60,186 nt of DNA from contig NZ_GL890993.1 of assembly GCF_000212855.1 (NCBI RefSeq), forward strand, positions 2,257,363-2,317,548, written 5' to 3'. The notes beneath the pieces were generated by a model. The model was not told where the DNA came from and ran no database searches. It was given only the letters and a program-made list of their open reading frames with translations. Shown piece by piece: positions 1-8,225 of this stretch. A program made the position numbers and the translations under genes. The stretch comes from Streptococcus sanguinis SK355. GTDB lineage: Bacteria > Bacillota > Bacilli > Lactobacillales > Streptococcaceae. How positions within the stretch are numbered: position 1 is the stretch's first letter; every line of letters starts with the position of its first letter.

Positions 1-226
1 GAAACACTTATCCTCGGTGGAATACTTACCAACATATGTACATGATCTGGCATTAAGTGACCCTCGATAATTTCAACACCTTTATAACTACATAATCGGT
101 GAAATATTTCACCCAAACTGTTTCGATATTGATTATAGATAAGATTCACCTATACTTAGGTGTGAACACAATGTGATATTTACACATCCACTTTGTGTGT
201 GATAAACTATGTGCCTTTTGCGCCAT
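1..226 (-). pseudogene. tnpA: IS200/IS605-family transposase TnpA, frameshifted and cut by the window edge
   Basis: Reading leftward from an ATG at 226 (AAAGGAG-type ribosome site at 229-240), the product begins MAQKAHSLSHTKWMCKYHIV and continues FTPKYR, the usual N-terminus of IS200-type Y1 HUH transposases. A stop follows at once. In another frame the protein resumes as IYNQYRNSLGEIFHRL and reaches the metal-binding HUH motif inside MPDHVHMLVS. The joint is one base short of what the family needs, so this is a one-base deletion and the copy is very likely dead. The C-terminal part with the catalytic Tyr lies outside the window. It sits just beyond the dpnI gene, consistent with an insertion or transfer scar there. 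Confidence 0.85.
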
Positions 227-304
227 ATATTTCTCCTTTCGCTTTACAATTGGCTTGAACACCTTTATTGTATCGCGTTGGGAGTTTTTTTGGTATAACC
301 TTCG

Positions 305-360
305 ATGCGCACCCGCATAGCGGGTGGTTTATTTGTCTCGCACCTACCGGAGCGAGACAG
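305..360. mobile_element. IS200/IS605 subterminal hairpins
   Basis: There are two perfect stem-loops in a row: ACCCGC-ATA-GCGGGT at 311-325, and an 8-bp stem TGTCTCGC/GCGAGACA at 334-359 around a 10-base loop. Hairpins of this kind at the element ends are what IS200/IS605 transposases recognise instead of terminal inverted repeats. Their position upstream of the tnpA start fits the element's left end. The exact boundary cannot be fixed without an intact copy for comparison. Confidence 0.6.
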
Positions 361-375
361 ACTGAAAGTCAATAA

Positions 376-405
376 CAAAAAAATCCTGAGTTTAAGTCAG
401 GATTA
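376..405 (-). terminator. Terminator of the dpnI gene
   Basis: AATCCTGA/TCAGGATT stem at 382-404, followed on the minus strand by a seven-T run. It lies about 60 bases past the dpnI stop. Confidence 0.8.
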
Positions 406-467
406 CTAAGTCTGAAGACATAGAAAAATTAAAGATTTAATTTCTATAGAAAGTGTTTAATCAATTT

Positions 468-1232
468 TCATAACTTCCTATATCTTCCTCTACCAATAAA
501 TTCTATCATCCCTTTATCTCTTAGCAATTGCAATTGTTGGCGAATCTTGTCCTTAATATGATGGTTGTTAGGAAAAATGAGTTTTAAGCTTTCTTCAAAA
601 GAATACATATCTTCAAGCGTAAACTCTCTCTCCTTGATTTTATCCAAGCATTTGAGAATTTCCAGCAACCATCCCCTAGTAGCAAAAGATTGCTTTCTAA
701 GAAATAAGGTCTCTCTAAATTCTTTATGTACTAGTTCAGGCTCTCTAATCTGACCATTTTTAACTAGAAATATTCTTCCCTTTGATGACACTTGTGACAA
801 ATCGATATTGCAGCCTACCCAACCCGCTCGTCTTGCAGTCGGACCAAGTGGCTTCCTCTTAATTATAGTGTCAACTGTTATAAATTGCTTGGGAAGGACT
901 ATAAAATTTTGAACTTCATAAGTTTCAGAATAGGTCAAAAAGAAAAAGTTTGGATTATTATCTGCTTGTACTCTCTCAACCATAGTTGCATAAGCACCGT
1001 CATTAATAATAGAAGAAAAATTTCCCTTCTTACTTTTTAGTTCAAATTCTTCTGAACAACTCTGGCAGAAGAAGTCTGCAACAGGGCGATTATTTTCAAA
1101 GTGTTTCAAAGGGGTTTTACCACAATTTGGGCAATAGCTATGACGAGCAACCCAATCTTCTGTCAAAACACGAGCCTTTTGACTGTTGCTTTTATAATTT
1201 TTAATTAAAGCTAAGTTAAACTGTAATTGCAT
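468..1232 (-). CDS. dpnC: Type IIM restriction endonuclease DpnI (cuts methylated GATC)
   Basis: This 254-aa protein cleaves DNA at GATC only when the adenine is methylated, so it needs no partner methylase and protects against Dam-modified phage DNA. The N-terminal PD-(D/E)xK domain has D53, E64 and K66 in place (VADFF and FELKSKKG), with a structural zinc site C34, C37, C56, C59. The C-terminal half, ending GRGRYRKL, is the winged-helix domain that also reads methylated DNA. I chose the ATG at 1232 (MQLQFNLALIKNYKSNSQ) because it gives the known 254-aa length and has AGAGG five bases upstream; the open frame runs 24 codons further up with no ribosome site. No dpnD-like gene follows: an IS200 remnant lies there instead. 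No clear promoter is seen in the 85 bases after rsmI. Confidence 0.95.
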   Translation of the reverse strand: MQLQFNLALIKNYKSNSQKARVLTEDWVARHSYCPNCGKTPLKHFENNRPVADFFCQSCSEEFELKSKKGNFSSIINDGAYATMVERVQADNNPNFFFLTYSETYEVQNFIVLPKQFITVDTIIKRKPLGPTARRAGWVGCNIDLSQVSSKGRIFLVKNGQIREPELVHKEFRETLFLRKQSFATRGWLLEILKCLDKIKEREFTLEDMYSFEESLKLIFPNNHHIKDKIRQQLQLLRDKGMIEFIGRGRYRKL

Positions 1233-1317
1233 AAGAACCTCTAAGTACGATAAACAGCAACAACCTACTATAAAAATTTGACAGCAGGGAGCATGATTAA
1301 ACACATTTTTAAAGTCT

Positions 1318-2187
1318 TCAACTTTCTCTTAGTTCATGATAAACCGCATAGAGCTCGCTCTTGTTCCTGCCGTATTTCTTGGCGATGTTCTTGATGGCAT
1401 GATTTTTTTTGCTGCCGGCTTCAACTAAAAGATCAATTTCAGCTAGAATCTGCTCTTGAGATATTTCTTGTTGAGCATCTTCTGCCGCCCCAGCTACAAT
1501 CAAGAGACACTCTCCTTTGGGCGGATGTTCAGCCGCATAAGCCAACAATTCTGAAATCTGCCCTCGCTGATACTCTTCGTGAATCTTAGTCAGCTCGCGC
1601 ACCAAGACGACTTGTCGATTACCATAAACTGCCAACATATTTTCCAGCGTAGCCCGAACCCTATGAGGGGATTCGTAGAAAATCTGGGTCTCAGGATAGG
1701 ATTTTTTGCTAGTGAAAAATTCCTTCTGCTGGCCAGCCTTTCTAGGCAGAAAACCATAGAAAATATGCGGTTGGGGAGCCAATCCGCTGGCAATCAAGGC
1801 TGTTATTCCAGCACTAGGACCAGGAATTGGCACTACAGTAATTCCAGCTTCTAGCGCTGCCTGAACCAAATCATGTCCAGGATCAGAAATGCTGGGCAGA
1901 CCAGCATCCGAAACCTGGGCTATATCATTTCCGCTTTGAAGCATGTCCAAGAGAACTGGGATTTTCTCCTTGGCATTGTGCTCGTGAAAACTGATCTGTT
2001 TAGTCTCAATCCCAAAATGTTTGAGCAGCAGGCCGGTGTTTCTCGTATCTTCAGCCGCAATCCTGTCAACCTCTTTCAGGGTATTGACCATACGGATACT
2101 CATATCATCCAGATTGCCAATAGGAGTCGCGACCAGATAAAGCATGCCGTAGGCAGTTTCGCCCTTAAAACTTTTTTGAACCTGCAT
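1318..2187 (-). CDS. rsmI: 16S rRNA (cytidine1402-2'-O)-methyltransferase RsmI
   Basis: RsmI uses SAM to methylate the ribose 2'-O of C1402 in the 16S decoding centre. The 289-aa length is normal. The tetrapyrrole-methylase-type N-terminal domain has LYLVATPIGNLDD at residues 16-28, SDAGLPSISDPG at 93-104 and PGPSAGITA at 122-130, which together form the SAM and substrate pocket. The start at 2187 (MQVQKSFKG) lies two bases past the yabA stop codon, so the genes are co-transcribed and probably translationally coupled. It is the last core gene of the tmk-holB-yabA-rsmI cluster, and the accessory dpnI gene follows 85 bases later. Confidence 0.95.
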   Translation of the reverse strand: MQVQKSFKGETAYGMLYLVATPIGNLDDMSIRMVNTLKEVDRIAAEDTRNTGLLLKHFGIETKQISFHEHNAKEKIPVLLDMLQSGNDIAQVSDAGLPSISDPGHDLVQAALEAGITVVPIPGPSAGITALIASGLAPQPHIFYGFLPRKAGQQKEFFTSKKSYPETQIFYESPHRVRATLENMLAVYGNRQVVLVRELTKIHEEYQRGQISELLAYAAEHPPKGECLLIVAGAAEDAQQEISQEQILAEIDLLVEAGSKKNHAIKNIAKKYGRNKSELYAVYHELRES

Positions 2188-2189
2188 CG

Positions 2190-2507
2190 CTACTCCCTAA
2201 ATAACAATTCATCGCAGAACATGCACTCTGCGTCATTCTCCCGGCGCTGGCCATAGAAATCCGTACAGACATGAAAGCCGTCATAGTAAAGCTTGCGCAG
2301 ATTATCCCGGTTTTTCTTGGTCTTGGTCGGAGCTTCCTTCTCCACCTCTCCCAAGCGCTCCCTCAGCTTGTCATTTTCCAGATGCAGAGCAATATTTTCC
2401 TCTACCACACTCTTGAGATTTTTCTTGACGGCCTCAACCTCAGCAAGGGTCACTAAAAGCGTCTGTGAAAAATCATCTAAGGCGTCAAATAAGTCTTTTT
2501 TATCCAT
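2190..2507 (-). CDS. yabA: Replication initiation control protein YabA
   Basis: YabA bridges DnaA and the DnaN sliding clamp and damps re-initiation of replication. The 105-aa protein has the family layout: an N-terminal leucine-rich coiled coil (about residues 5-57) for tetramer formation, a charged linker, and a C-terminal zinc-binding domain with H79, C81, C95 and C98 (FHVCTDF and ECMFCDE). It sits between holB and rsmI in one leftward transcription unit, the usual streptococcal order, which places a replication regulator next to a clamp-loader subunit. Confidence 0.93.
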   Translation of the reverse strand: MDKKDLFDALDDFSQTLLVTLAEVEAVKKNLKSVVEENIALHLENDKLRERLGEVEKEAPTKTKKNRDNLRKLYYDGFHVCTDFYGQRRENDAECMFCDELLFRE

Positions 2508-2531
2508 TTTATACTCCTGTGCTGCCTCTTT

Positions 2532-3422
2532 TTACTTTCCCTTCAAAGTCATATATTCTAAAGCGTTTTGAAAAGATACATTGGCTCGCCACATCTTCCG
2601 AGCCAGCAAAAGCTGCTCCAAGGCTTGTCGACCATTTTCTGTTGCTATCTCTTTATAAAATAACACTTCCAAGAGCTTGAAGACCTGTTCCTGCTTCTCC
2701 TTATCATCAGCCATCTTTGCCAGACGTGAAACCTGCAGAAATGCCTGACTGGAGCGAGTCTGAAAATCCTTGACAAAGCGCTCGCATTCGCTGACTAATT
2801 CAAAAAATGCGTTATTATGAGCCAAGCTTTCCGCTTCTGACTGAGTCTGACTATAGGCAGCTAGTAGCTCCGCTCGACTTTTAATCAAGCCATCCTGCTC
2901 CAAGCTGTGCTGCAAAGCAGCTGTATTTTTCAAAAAATGATAAACCTGAGTCCGACTTCGAATTGTCGGCAGAATCAGCTGTTCATCAGCAGTCAGGAGA
3001 AAGATATAAATCTCGCTCTGCGGCTCCTCAATGACTTTGAGCAAGGAATTGGCTGCATTAACGTGCATCCGATCCGCATCGCAGATAATGAAAACCTGCC
3101 GACTGCTTTCCAGACCAGTCTGAGAGAAGTTTCGGACCAGCTCCCGAACTCGGTCAGTTTTGATAATGTTATTAGCTGGTCGCACCACTGTTACATCAGA
3201 AAAGTCTTCTTCTGCAATCAAACGACAAGAACGACAAGACTGACAAGGCCAGACGCCTTGCTTATTCTCGCAAAAGAGACTCTGAGACAGGATTTGGGCC
3301 ATTTCAAAACTGCCAAAAGCTCCGGTAAACAAGTAGGCGTGACTAAGCCGCCCCTGTTCCAGAATATGCTGAAACTGCTCAAACAAGCTGGGCTGGCTTT
3401 GCTGTAAATCTTTTATCTTCAT
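2532..3422 (-). CDS. holB: DNA polymerase III delta' subunit
   Basis: HolB is the clamp-loader subunit that helps load the beta clamp. It is 296 aa with an AAA+ fold; the P-loop is degenerate (TGAFGSFE near residues 33-40), as is normal for delta', which does not hydrolyse ATP. The zinc module is intact (C51, C60, C63, C66), and a sensor-like stretch SLLKVIEEP is present in the middle. Its ATG overlaps the tmk stop by four bases, so the two are translationally coupled. Confidence 0.93.
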   Translation of the reverse strand: MKIKDLQQSQPSLFEQFQHILEQGRLSHAYLFTGAFGSFEMAQILSQSLFCENKQGVWPCQSCRSCRLIAEEDFSDVTVVRPANNIIKTDRVRELVRNFSQTGLESSRQVFIICDADRMHVNAANSLLKVIEEPQSEIYIFLLTADEQLILPTIRSRTQVYHFLKNTAALQHSLEQDGLIKSRAELLAAYSQTQSEAESLAHNNAFFELVSECERFVKDFQTRSSQAFLQVSRLAKMADDKEKQEQVFKLLEVLFYKEIATENGRQALEQLLLARKMWRANVSFQNALEYMTLKGK

Positions 3423-4057
3423 GACAGATTCCCAAATCGTTCCTGAATGATGGCCAAACTATCAGCCACCACCTTATCCAAAGGTTGGCTAGCATCCACC
3501 TTGACAAAGCGCTCGGGCTCCTTATCAAGAATCGCCAAATAGCCCTGTCGAACCCGCTGATGCAAGTCCAAACCTTCCAGATCAAGCCGATTCACCTCTC
3601 GACTTTCGTTCTTAGCAATCCGCGCCAGCCCTTCTACAACATCAATATCAAAATAGAGGGTCAAATCAGGCTTGAGTCCATCTGTCGCAAACTGATTAAG
3701 CCATTCAATATCAGATACATCCAGCCCTCGGCCGTATCCCTGATAGGCTACTGAACTATCAATAAAACGATCCATCAAGACGATTTTCCCTTGTGCTAAA
3801 GCCGGCAAAACCCGCTCAGCCAAGTGCTGACGGCGGCTGGCAATGTACAGCAAGAGCTCAGTCTTTGCATCCATAGCCGTATGGCTAGGCTCCAAAATCA
3901 CTTCGCGAATAGCCTCCGCAATCTGGACACCGCCCGGCTCCCGCGTCGTAATCAGACCAGTGCCATAATTTTTCAAAAAAGGAAGCAAGGCTTCCAACAC
4001 ACTCGACTTTCCAGCCCCTTCCGGACCTTCCAGCGAAATCAAAATACCATTTTTCAT
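3419..4057 (-). CDS. tmk: Thymidylate kinase
   Basis: Tmk phosphorylates dTMP to dTDP with ATP in dTTP synthesis. The 212-aa protein has the P-loop GPEGAGKS at residues 11-18, the TTREPGG substrate motif at 37-43, and a [12 protein letters not shown] segment carrying the DR(F/Y) catalytic pair. It is the first gene of the tmk-holB-yabA-rsmI unit. The product supplies DNA precursors, matching the replication theme of its neighbours. Confidence 0.95.
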   Translation of the reverse strand: MKNGILISLEGPEGAGKSSVLEALLPFLKNYGTGLITTREPGGVQIAEAIREVILEPSHTAMDAKTELLLYIASRRQHLAERVLPALAQGKIVLMDRFIDSSVAYQGYGRGLDVSDIEWLNQFATDGLKPDLTLYFDIDVVEGLARIAKNESREVNRLDLEGLDLHQRVRQGYLAILDKEPERFVKVDASQPLDKVVADSLAIIQERFGNLS

Positions 4058-4368
4058 CTTTACCTTTAATCTCTAACTTCTAATTTCTTAATCTTTATAA
4101 GAAAATGCAGATGCGAATTACTCTAAAGCTTGATATAAGCTACTTTTCAGAGTCCGTCCACATTGCTGAGCAGCTTGATAAGAGCCGACTCCGTCAACTC
4201 ATTATTATCATCCCACTCTTTTTTATCTATTGTTTATTTTACCAAAAAAAAGCTAAAAGCCCATCATAAGAAAAACTTTAAATATTTTTTCAAAGTGTTT
4301 TACAAAGGCTAAATTTTTGGTAAAATATATTCAGAAGAAATTTCTGGAAAGAGATTTAGGAGGATCTT
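4058..4368. other. Intergenic region between divergent tmk and the YitT-family gene
   Basis: No gene is seen in these 311 bases. The tract holds the leader of tmk, a segment at about 4187-4225 containing CATCCCACTC that recurs near 10120-10134 (a short dispersed repeat), and the promoter of the rightward gene. No riboswitch was recognised. Confidence 0.5.
4299..4326 (+). promoter_or_regulatory. Sigma-A promoter of the YitT-family gene
   Basis: TTTACA at 4299-4304 and TAAAAT at 4321-4326, spacer 16. The gene start is 43 bases downstream. Confidence 0.6.
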
Positions 4369-5256
4369 ATGTTTAAATTAAAAAACGTACTAGCCATCAT
4401 TTTTGGGGCTGGAATTTTTTCTTTTGCGATTCATTATTTGGTCATTCCTTTTCATTTGTATGAGGGCGGAGCAACGGGTCTGACCTTGATTACCTACTAT
4501 CTATTTAAAATCCCTGTCTCAACGACCAACCTAGTGATTAACATTCCTCTCTTTATTATTGCATGGAAGCTACTGGGTTCGCGAACCCTCTACCTCAGCA
4601 TTCTGGGGACCTTCTCTGTGTCTGCTTGGCTCAAGATTTTTGAAATTATACCTGCCTCCAAACACCTGCAAGACTATTTTATCTCAGCTCTGGACGGCGA
4701 TGTCTTACTAGCCTGTCTTGGAACGGGGATTATTATGGGGATCGGACTGGGCACCATCTTTAATGCTGGCGGAACAACTGGCGGTACCGACATTGTAGCT
4801 CGCATCTTCAATAAATACACCAGCATTTCCATGGGCAGACTCATGCTGACGGTTGACTTTGTAGTCATTACCTTGGTTCTCCTAGTCTTCAAAGACTTAC
4901 GCATGGTATCTTACACCCTAATGTTTGTCTTTATCACCTCCCGCGTCATTGACCTGATTGCAGAAGGAGGTTTTGCCGGCAAGGGCTTCCTTATTGTTAC
5001 CAGTAAGCCAACAGAGCTGGCTGAAGCTATCAATGACAAGTTAGATCGTGGAGTGACCTACCTCAAGGGGCAAGGCTTCTATAGCAAGCAGGATTTGCAA
5101 ATTGTCTACTGTGTCGTTTCTCGTAATGAAATGCAGCAAATGAAGAAACTCATTAACCAAGTCGACCCATTTGCCTTTACTACTATTACCGAAGCCCATG
5201 AGATCTTGGGCGAAGGCTTCACTTTAGATTCCAACAAACAACCTATTGTACGTTAA
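4369..5256 (+). CDS. YitT family membrane protein (DUF161 + DUF2179)
   Basis: A 295-aa integral membrane protein whose function is not established. The N-terminal two thirds contain about five or six hydrophobic helices with the glycine-rich DUF161 signature (FNAGGTTGGTDIVARI). The last 80 residues form a soluble DUF2179 domain (ending GEGFTLDSNKQPIVR). Clear AGGAGG-type ribosome site just before the ATG, own promoter, and a terminator right after. It is a single-gene unit between two leftward clusters. A transport role is often suggested for the family; nothing here indicates a substrate. Confidence 0.85.
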   Translation: MFKLKNVLAIIFGAGIFSFAIHYLVIPFHLYEGGATGLTLITYYLFKIPVSTTNLVINIPLFIIAWKLLGSRTLYLSILGTFSVSAWLKIFEIIPASKHLQDYFISALDGDVLLACLGTGIIMGIGLGTIFNAGGTTGGTDIVARIFNKYTSISMGRLMLTVDFVVITLVLLVFKDLRMVSYTLMFVFITSRVIDLIAEGGFAGKGFLIVTSKPTELAEAINDKLDRGVTYLKGQGFYSKQDLQIVYCVVSRNEMQQMKKLINQVDPFAFTTITEAHEILGEGFTLDSNKQPIVR

Positions 5257-5257
5257 A

Positions 5258-5284
5258 AACCTCATCTAACGATGAGGCTTTTTT
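5258..5284. terminator. Bidirectional terminator between convergent genes
   Basis: CCTCATC-TAAC-GATGAGG at 5260-5277, with a T run on the plus side and a shorter one on the minus side. It serves the rightward YitT gene and the leftward CBS-ACT gene. Confidence 0.85.
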
Positions 5285-5289
5285 ATGAC

Positions 5290-5946
5290 TTATAAGGCTT
5301 TTGCAGCAGTATGTGTAATCTCAGCCAGCTTAATAGCATGCTCTTCAAATTTTTTCTTGAGAAGCTCCATGTCTATATCACCAGCTAACTGTACTTCAAT
5401 GACGATTTTGCCATCCTTGCGTGGGATATTGACTGTATTGGAGATGTTGAGATTTTCTTCCACCAAAAGATGGATAATCTGCTCAAGAACCCCCACCTTA
5501 TTCTCAGTGACAAAACGTAGCCGAACTCCCTCTTCACCATAGCCAGATACTTCTAAAAAGGCCTTGAAAATATCACGGTCTGTGATAACTCCGTAAAGCT
5601 GTTCATTGTCCACGACAGGCAGGATGCCAATCTTATTTTTCAGCATCAGATAGGTTGCATCTTCCAGACTGGCAAACTGAGAAATCGTGACCACATCCCG
5701 AATCATAACATCACCAACCTTGGTTTTGTTGAGAAGATAGTTCATCTCATAAATGGACAGGCTCGTTGCCTTAGATGGACTAGCTTCTGCAATCGTTCCT
5801 TCTGTCACTAGTCCCACTAATTGGTCATTTTCAATCACCGGCAGACGGTGGAGCTTCTGCTCACGCATCATATCTGCCGCATGAGCAATCGTTGTATCTG
5901 GGCTGATATAAACCACCTTACGCGTCATAAAATCTTTAACTGCCAT
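5290..5946 (-). CDS. CBS-domain pair + ACT domain protein (AcuB-like)
   Basis: A 218-aa cytosolic sensor-type protein. Two CBS motifs cover about residues 1-140 (VKDFMTRKVVYISPDTT and VGDVMIRDVVTISQFAS), normally binding an adenosyl ligand. An ACT domain follows (LRFVTENKVGVLEQIIHLL), a fold that usually binds amino acids. It resembles proteins annotated AcuB. In related streptococci such a gene lies next to the liv operon; here it is about 0.8 kb downstream of livF, past a small ORF and a repeat array. A regulatory role tied to branched-chain amino acids is only an inference. Confidence 0.8.
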   Translation of the reverse strand: MAVKDFMTRKVVYISPDTTIAHAADMMREQKLHRLPVIENDQLVGLVTEGTIAEASPSKATSLSIYEMNYLLNKTKVGDVMIRDVVTISQFASLEDATYLMLKNKIGILPVVDNEQLYGVITDRDIFKAFLEVSGYGEEGVRLRFVTENKVGVLEQIIHLLVEENLNISNTVNIPRKDGKIVIEVQLAGDIDMELLKKKFEEHAIKLAEITHTAAKAL

Positions 5947-5985
5947 AAGAGTTCCCCCTTCTTCCTATCCAAAATTCTTATACTT

Positions 5986-6014
5986 ATTATACTTTATTTT
6001 GCAGCTGATTTCAA
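5986..6014 (-). promoter_or_regulatory. Sigma-A promoter of the CBS-ACT gene
   Basis: On the minus strand, TTGAAA (6009-6014), a 17-base spacer and TATAAT (5986-5991). The adjacent GAAGCGTTTGAA resembles a catabolite element but misses several key positions. Confidence 0.7.
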
Positions 6015-6201
6015 ACGCTTCCAAGTTCTTTGCCTAAGTTTTCAAAATTTAGAAAAATCCTACGATTGGAAAAATTGAAGATAGGAAATAGTCAACTATA
6101 CTATCTCACTTCAGAGACCATTTTTAAAGATAAACTTTTAGCTATTCAGAAACGTGTTAATAAGCATCAGTTTCAGGTCTTCAATTATATCAGAACATGT
6201 A

Positions 6202-6230
6202 TTGATTTGGTCATATATTAAAGATACAAT
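6202..6230 (+). promoter_or_regulatory. Promoter of the 43-aa membrane protein
   Basis: TTGATT at 6202-6207, a 17-base spacer, TACAAT at 6225-6230. The ORF starts 34 bases further on. Confidence 0.7.
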
Positions 6231-6264
6231 ACTACTAAAATATTAGTAAAATTGGAGAGTTCCC

Positions 6265-6396
6265 ATGAAAAATCTGATGGATAAATTAAACAATCTACCC
6301 AAAGGCGTTCAGCTAGTCCTAGCAGTGATTATCTTTGCAGTCATGTTCGCAATTATGTACCATGTTGGATTTAATCTATTTGCACCTAGCAAATAA
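6265..6396 (+). CDS. Small single-span membrane protein, 43 aa
   Basis: A short ORF, MKNLMDKLNNLPKGVQLVLA onward, ending NLFAPSK. Residues 1-14 are hydrophilic and net positive; residues 15-38 form one strongly hydrophobic helix, predicting an N-in single-span protein. It is supported by a GGAGAG ribosome site six bases upstream, a good promoter at 6202-6230 and a strong terminator at 6458-6482, so it is a free-standing transcription unit. I do not recognise the family and assign no function. Confidence 0.75.
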   Translation: MKNLMDKLNNLPKGVQLVLAVIIFAVMFAIMYHVGFNLFAPSK

Positions 6397-6455
6397 TTTT
6401 TAAAGTATAGAACTTCATGTTTTAAAATCTGATATTCAAATATGTTTCGATTGAC

Positions 6456-6483
6456 AGGCAGTGTATTCACACTGCTTTTTTTG
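6456..6483 (+). terminator. Terminator of the 43-aa ORF
   Basis: GCAGTGT-ATTC-ACACTGC followed by seven T. Confidence 0.85.
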
Positions 6484-6549
6484 AATGTGTGGATTTTAAA
6501 TATGATGACAGGTTTGAAATCACAAAAGACTTCTCAGCTTCAAAGCAAA

Positions 6550-6752
6550 GAAAAAGGTCCATTGGACCTTAAAGAGCGAAAACTCGCTACCGCGAGTTCC
6601 CATCTGCAACCTGAAACAATCCCCTAGGCATCTTGACGAAAAACTTGTTTTCTTTATCTGCAACTTAAAAAGGTCCAATGGACCTTTTCAAAATGTTAAG
6701 TTACTATCGTAACTTTCTATCCACAACCTAAAAATGTCTCCCAGACATTTTT
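6550..6752. repeat. Array of palindromes separated by a conserved ATCTGCAAC linker
   Basis: Five perfect palindromic stem-loops and one imperfect one lie within about 200 bases: AAGGTCCA/TGGACCTT (6554-6570), AACTCGC/GCGAGTT (6581-6598), an imperfect one around 6637-6652, a 21-base AAAAGGTCCA/TGGACCTTTT (6668-6688), AAGTTAC/GTAACTT (6698-6715) and AAAAATGTCT/AGACATTTTT (6730-6752). The linker ATCTGCAAC (6602 and 6656; ATCCACAAC at 6719) recurs at steps of 54 and 63 bases, each time followed by CTNAAA-like bases. The stems differ while the linker is kept, except that the AAGGTCC stem occurs twice. The last palindrome is the livF terminator. Confidence 0.75.
6730..6752 (-). terminator. Terminator of the liv operon, overlapping the livF stop
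   Basis: AAAAATGTCT-CCC-AGACATTTTT; on the minus strand the stem begins inside the livF stop codon. It is also the last unit of the palindrome array. Confidence 0.75.
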
Positions 6753-7461
6753 AGCCACCTAGATATGCTTTTCGGACTTCGTCAGAAGCGAGGAGTTCTT
6801 GACCGGTTCCGGACAGAACGATTTTACCTGTTTCAAGGACATAACCGCGGTCAGCGATAGAGAGAGCCTTGTTTGCATTTTGCTCAATCAAAAGAACTGT
6901 CGTTCCTTGTCGCTGAATATCTTGAATAATATCAAAGATTTCCTGGATAAAGATCGGCGCCAAACCCATAGAAGGCTCATCCAAGAGCAAAAGCTTAGGT
7001 GTAGACATCAAAGCCCGTCCCATAGCCAGCATCTGCTGCTCACCACCTGAAAGGGTTGCAGCATCTTGGTTTTTACGCTCTTCCAAGCGTGGGAAACGAG
7101 AGAAGACCTTTTTGAGATTGGCTTGATTTTCTTCGCGATTTGTTTTGAGAAAGGCGCCCATTTCCAAATTCTCCAAAACGGTCAAACCTGGAAAGACATG
7201 ACGGCCTTCTGGTACTTGCGAAAGTCCAGCTGCTACGATTTTTTGAGCAGGAACTTTTTGAATTTCATTACCTACAAATTCAATTTTACCAGCACTTGGA
7301 CGAACCAAGCCTGAAATAGTCCGGAGAATGGTCGTTTTCCCAGCTCCATTGGCACCAATCAGGGAAACGACTTCTCCTTCGTTTACTTCAAAGCTGACAT
7401 CACGGACAGCCTGAATCATGCCATAATGGACAGAGAGATTCTCAACTTTAAGCATGGACAT
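6751..7461 (-). CDS. livF: Branched-chain amino acid ABC transporter, ATPase LivF
   Basis: One of the two cytoplasmic ATPases of the leucine/isoleucine/valine importer. The 236-aa protein has Walker A GANGAGKTT, signature LSGGEQQML, Walker B LLLLDEPSMGLAP and the switch His region LLIEQN. LivF types end in a short GG-containing tail, seen here as AYLGG. It is the last gene of livK-H-M-G-F; its ATG shares one base with the end of livG. Expression should follow the livK promoter, with the CodY-like operator. Confidence 0.95.
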   Translation of the reverse strand: MSMLKVENLSVHYGMIQAVRDVSFEVNEGEVVSLIGANGAGKTTILRTISGLVRPSAGKIEFVGNEIQKVPAQKIVAAGLSQVPEGRHVFPGLTVLENLEMGAFLKTNREENQANLKKVFSRFPRLEERKNQDAATLSGGEQQMLAMGRALMSTPKLLLLDEPSMGLAPIFIQEIFDIIQDIQRQGTTVLLIEQNANKALSIADRGYVLETGKIVLSGTGQELLASDEVRKAYLGG

Positions 7462-8225
7462 TAGGCTTCACCTCCTAGATAAGCTTCAATAACACGTTTG
7501 TCATTCTTAATTTCATCAGGTGTTCCGTGCGCAATCAAGCGGCCGTACTCCAGCACATAGATTCGCTCAGTGACTTCCATTACCAGACTCATGTCATGCT
7601 CAATCAGCATGATGGTAATGTTAAATTCGTTTTTAATCCGTCGAATCAATGCAGTCAGCTCTGCTGTCTCCTGAGGGTTCATCCCTGCAGCTGGCTCATC
7701 CAAGAAGAGGATCTTAGGCTCTGTTGCCAATGCCCGAACAATCTCCAAGCGACGCTGCTGACCATAAGCTAGGTTCTTAGCCAAGGTTTCTGCTTCCTTG
7801 TCCAAGTCAAAAATTTTCAGCAACTCCAAAGCCTTGTCTTTGAGTTCTTCTTCGTTTTTGTAGTAAGCTGGCAGGCGGAGGAAAGAAGCTAACACATGAG
7901 CCTTATGATGATTACCAAAGGCAATCAAAACATTATCCAAAACACTAAGGTCCTTAAAGAGCCGGATGTTCTGGAAGGTCCGCCCTAGCCCTAAAGCAGC
8001 AATCTTGTAAGGAACCTTACCATTGAGCAAATGACCATCCAGTGTCACTGTTCCTTCACTCGGCTCATAAACACCAGTCAAGAGGTTGAAAAGAGTCGTT
8101 TTTCCTGCACCATTAGGGCCAATCAGACCAACCAGCTCACCCTCGTTGAGTTCCAAGGTCACATCGCTGACAGCAGTCAGACCGCCAAAATTTTTAGTTA
8201 GATTTTTTACATCAAGAAGTGCCAT
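7461..8225 (-). CDS. livG: Branched-chain amino acid ABC transporter, ATPase LivG
   Basis: The second ATPase of the importer, 254 aa. Walker A is GPNGAGKTTLFN, the signature region is LAYGQQRRLEIVRAL (YGQQR in place of SGGQ, usual for LivG), Walker B is ILFLDEPAAGMNPQE, and the H-loop LIEHDMSLVM follows. The Gly-rich C-terminus ends EAYLGGEA. It abuts livM and livF with one-base overlaps, indicating coupled translation. Confidence 0.95.
   Translation of the reverse strand: MALLDVKNLTKNFGGLTAVSDVTLELNEGELVGLIGPNGAGKTTLFNLLTGVYEPSEGTVTLDGHLLNGKVPYKIAALGLGRTFQNIRLFKDLSVLDNVLIAFGNHHKAHVLASFLRLPAYYKNEEELKDKALELLKIFDLDKEAETLAKNLAYGQQRRLEIVRALATEPKILFLDEPAAGMNPQETAELTALIRRIKNEFNITIMLIEHDMSLVMEVTERIYVLEYGRLIAHGTPDEIKNDKRVIEAYLGGEA

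Larger units (their letters stand above)
5947..6264. other. Intergenic region with divergent promoters
   Basis: It contains the promoter of the leftward CBS-ACT gene and that of the rightward 43-aa ORF. The 180 bases between them are AT-rich; no gene or structured RNA was recognised there. Confidence 0.5.

Noticed and set aside
468..1304. 278-aa form of DpnI
   Set aside because: The extra 24 residues are Cys-rich, unlike DpnI, and the 254-aa start has the ribosome site.
6002..6025. GAAGCGTTTGAA as a CRE site for the CBS-ACT gene
   Set aside because: Three mismatches at conserved positions of the CRE core; not convincing.
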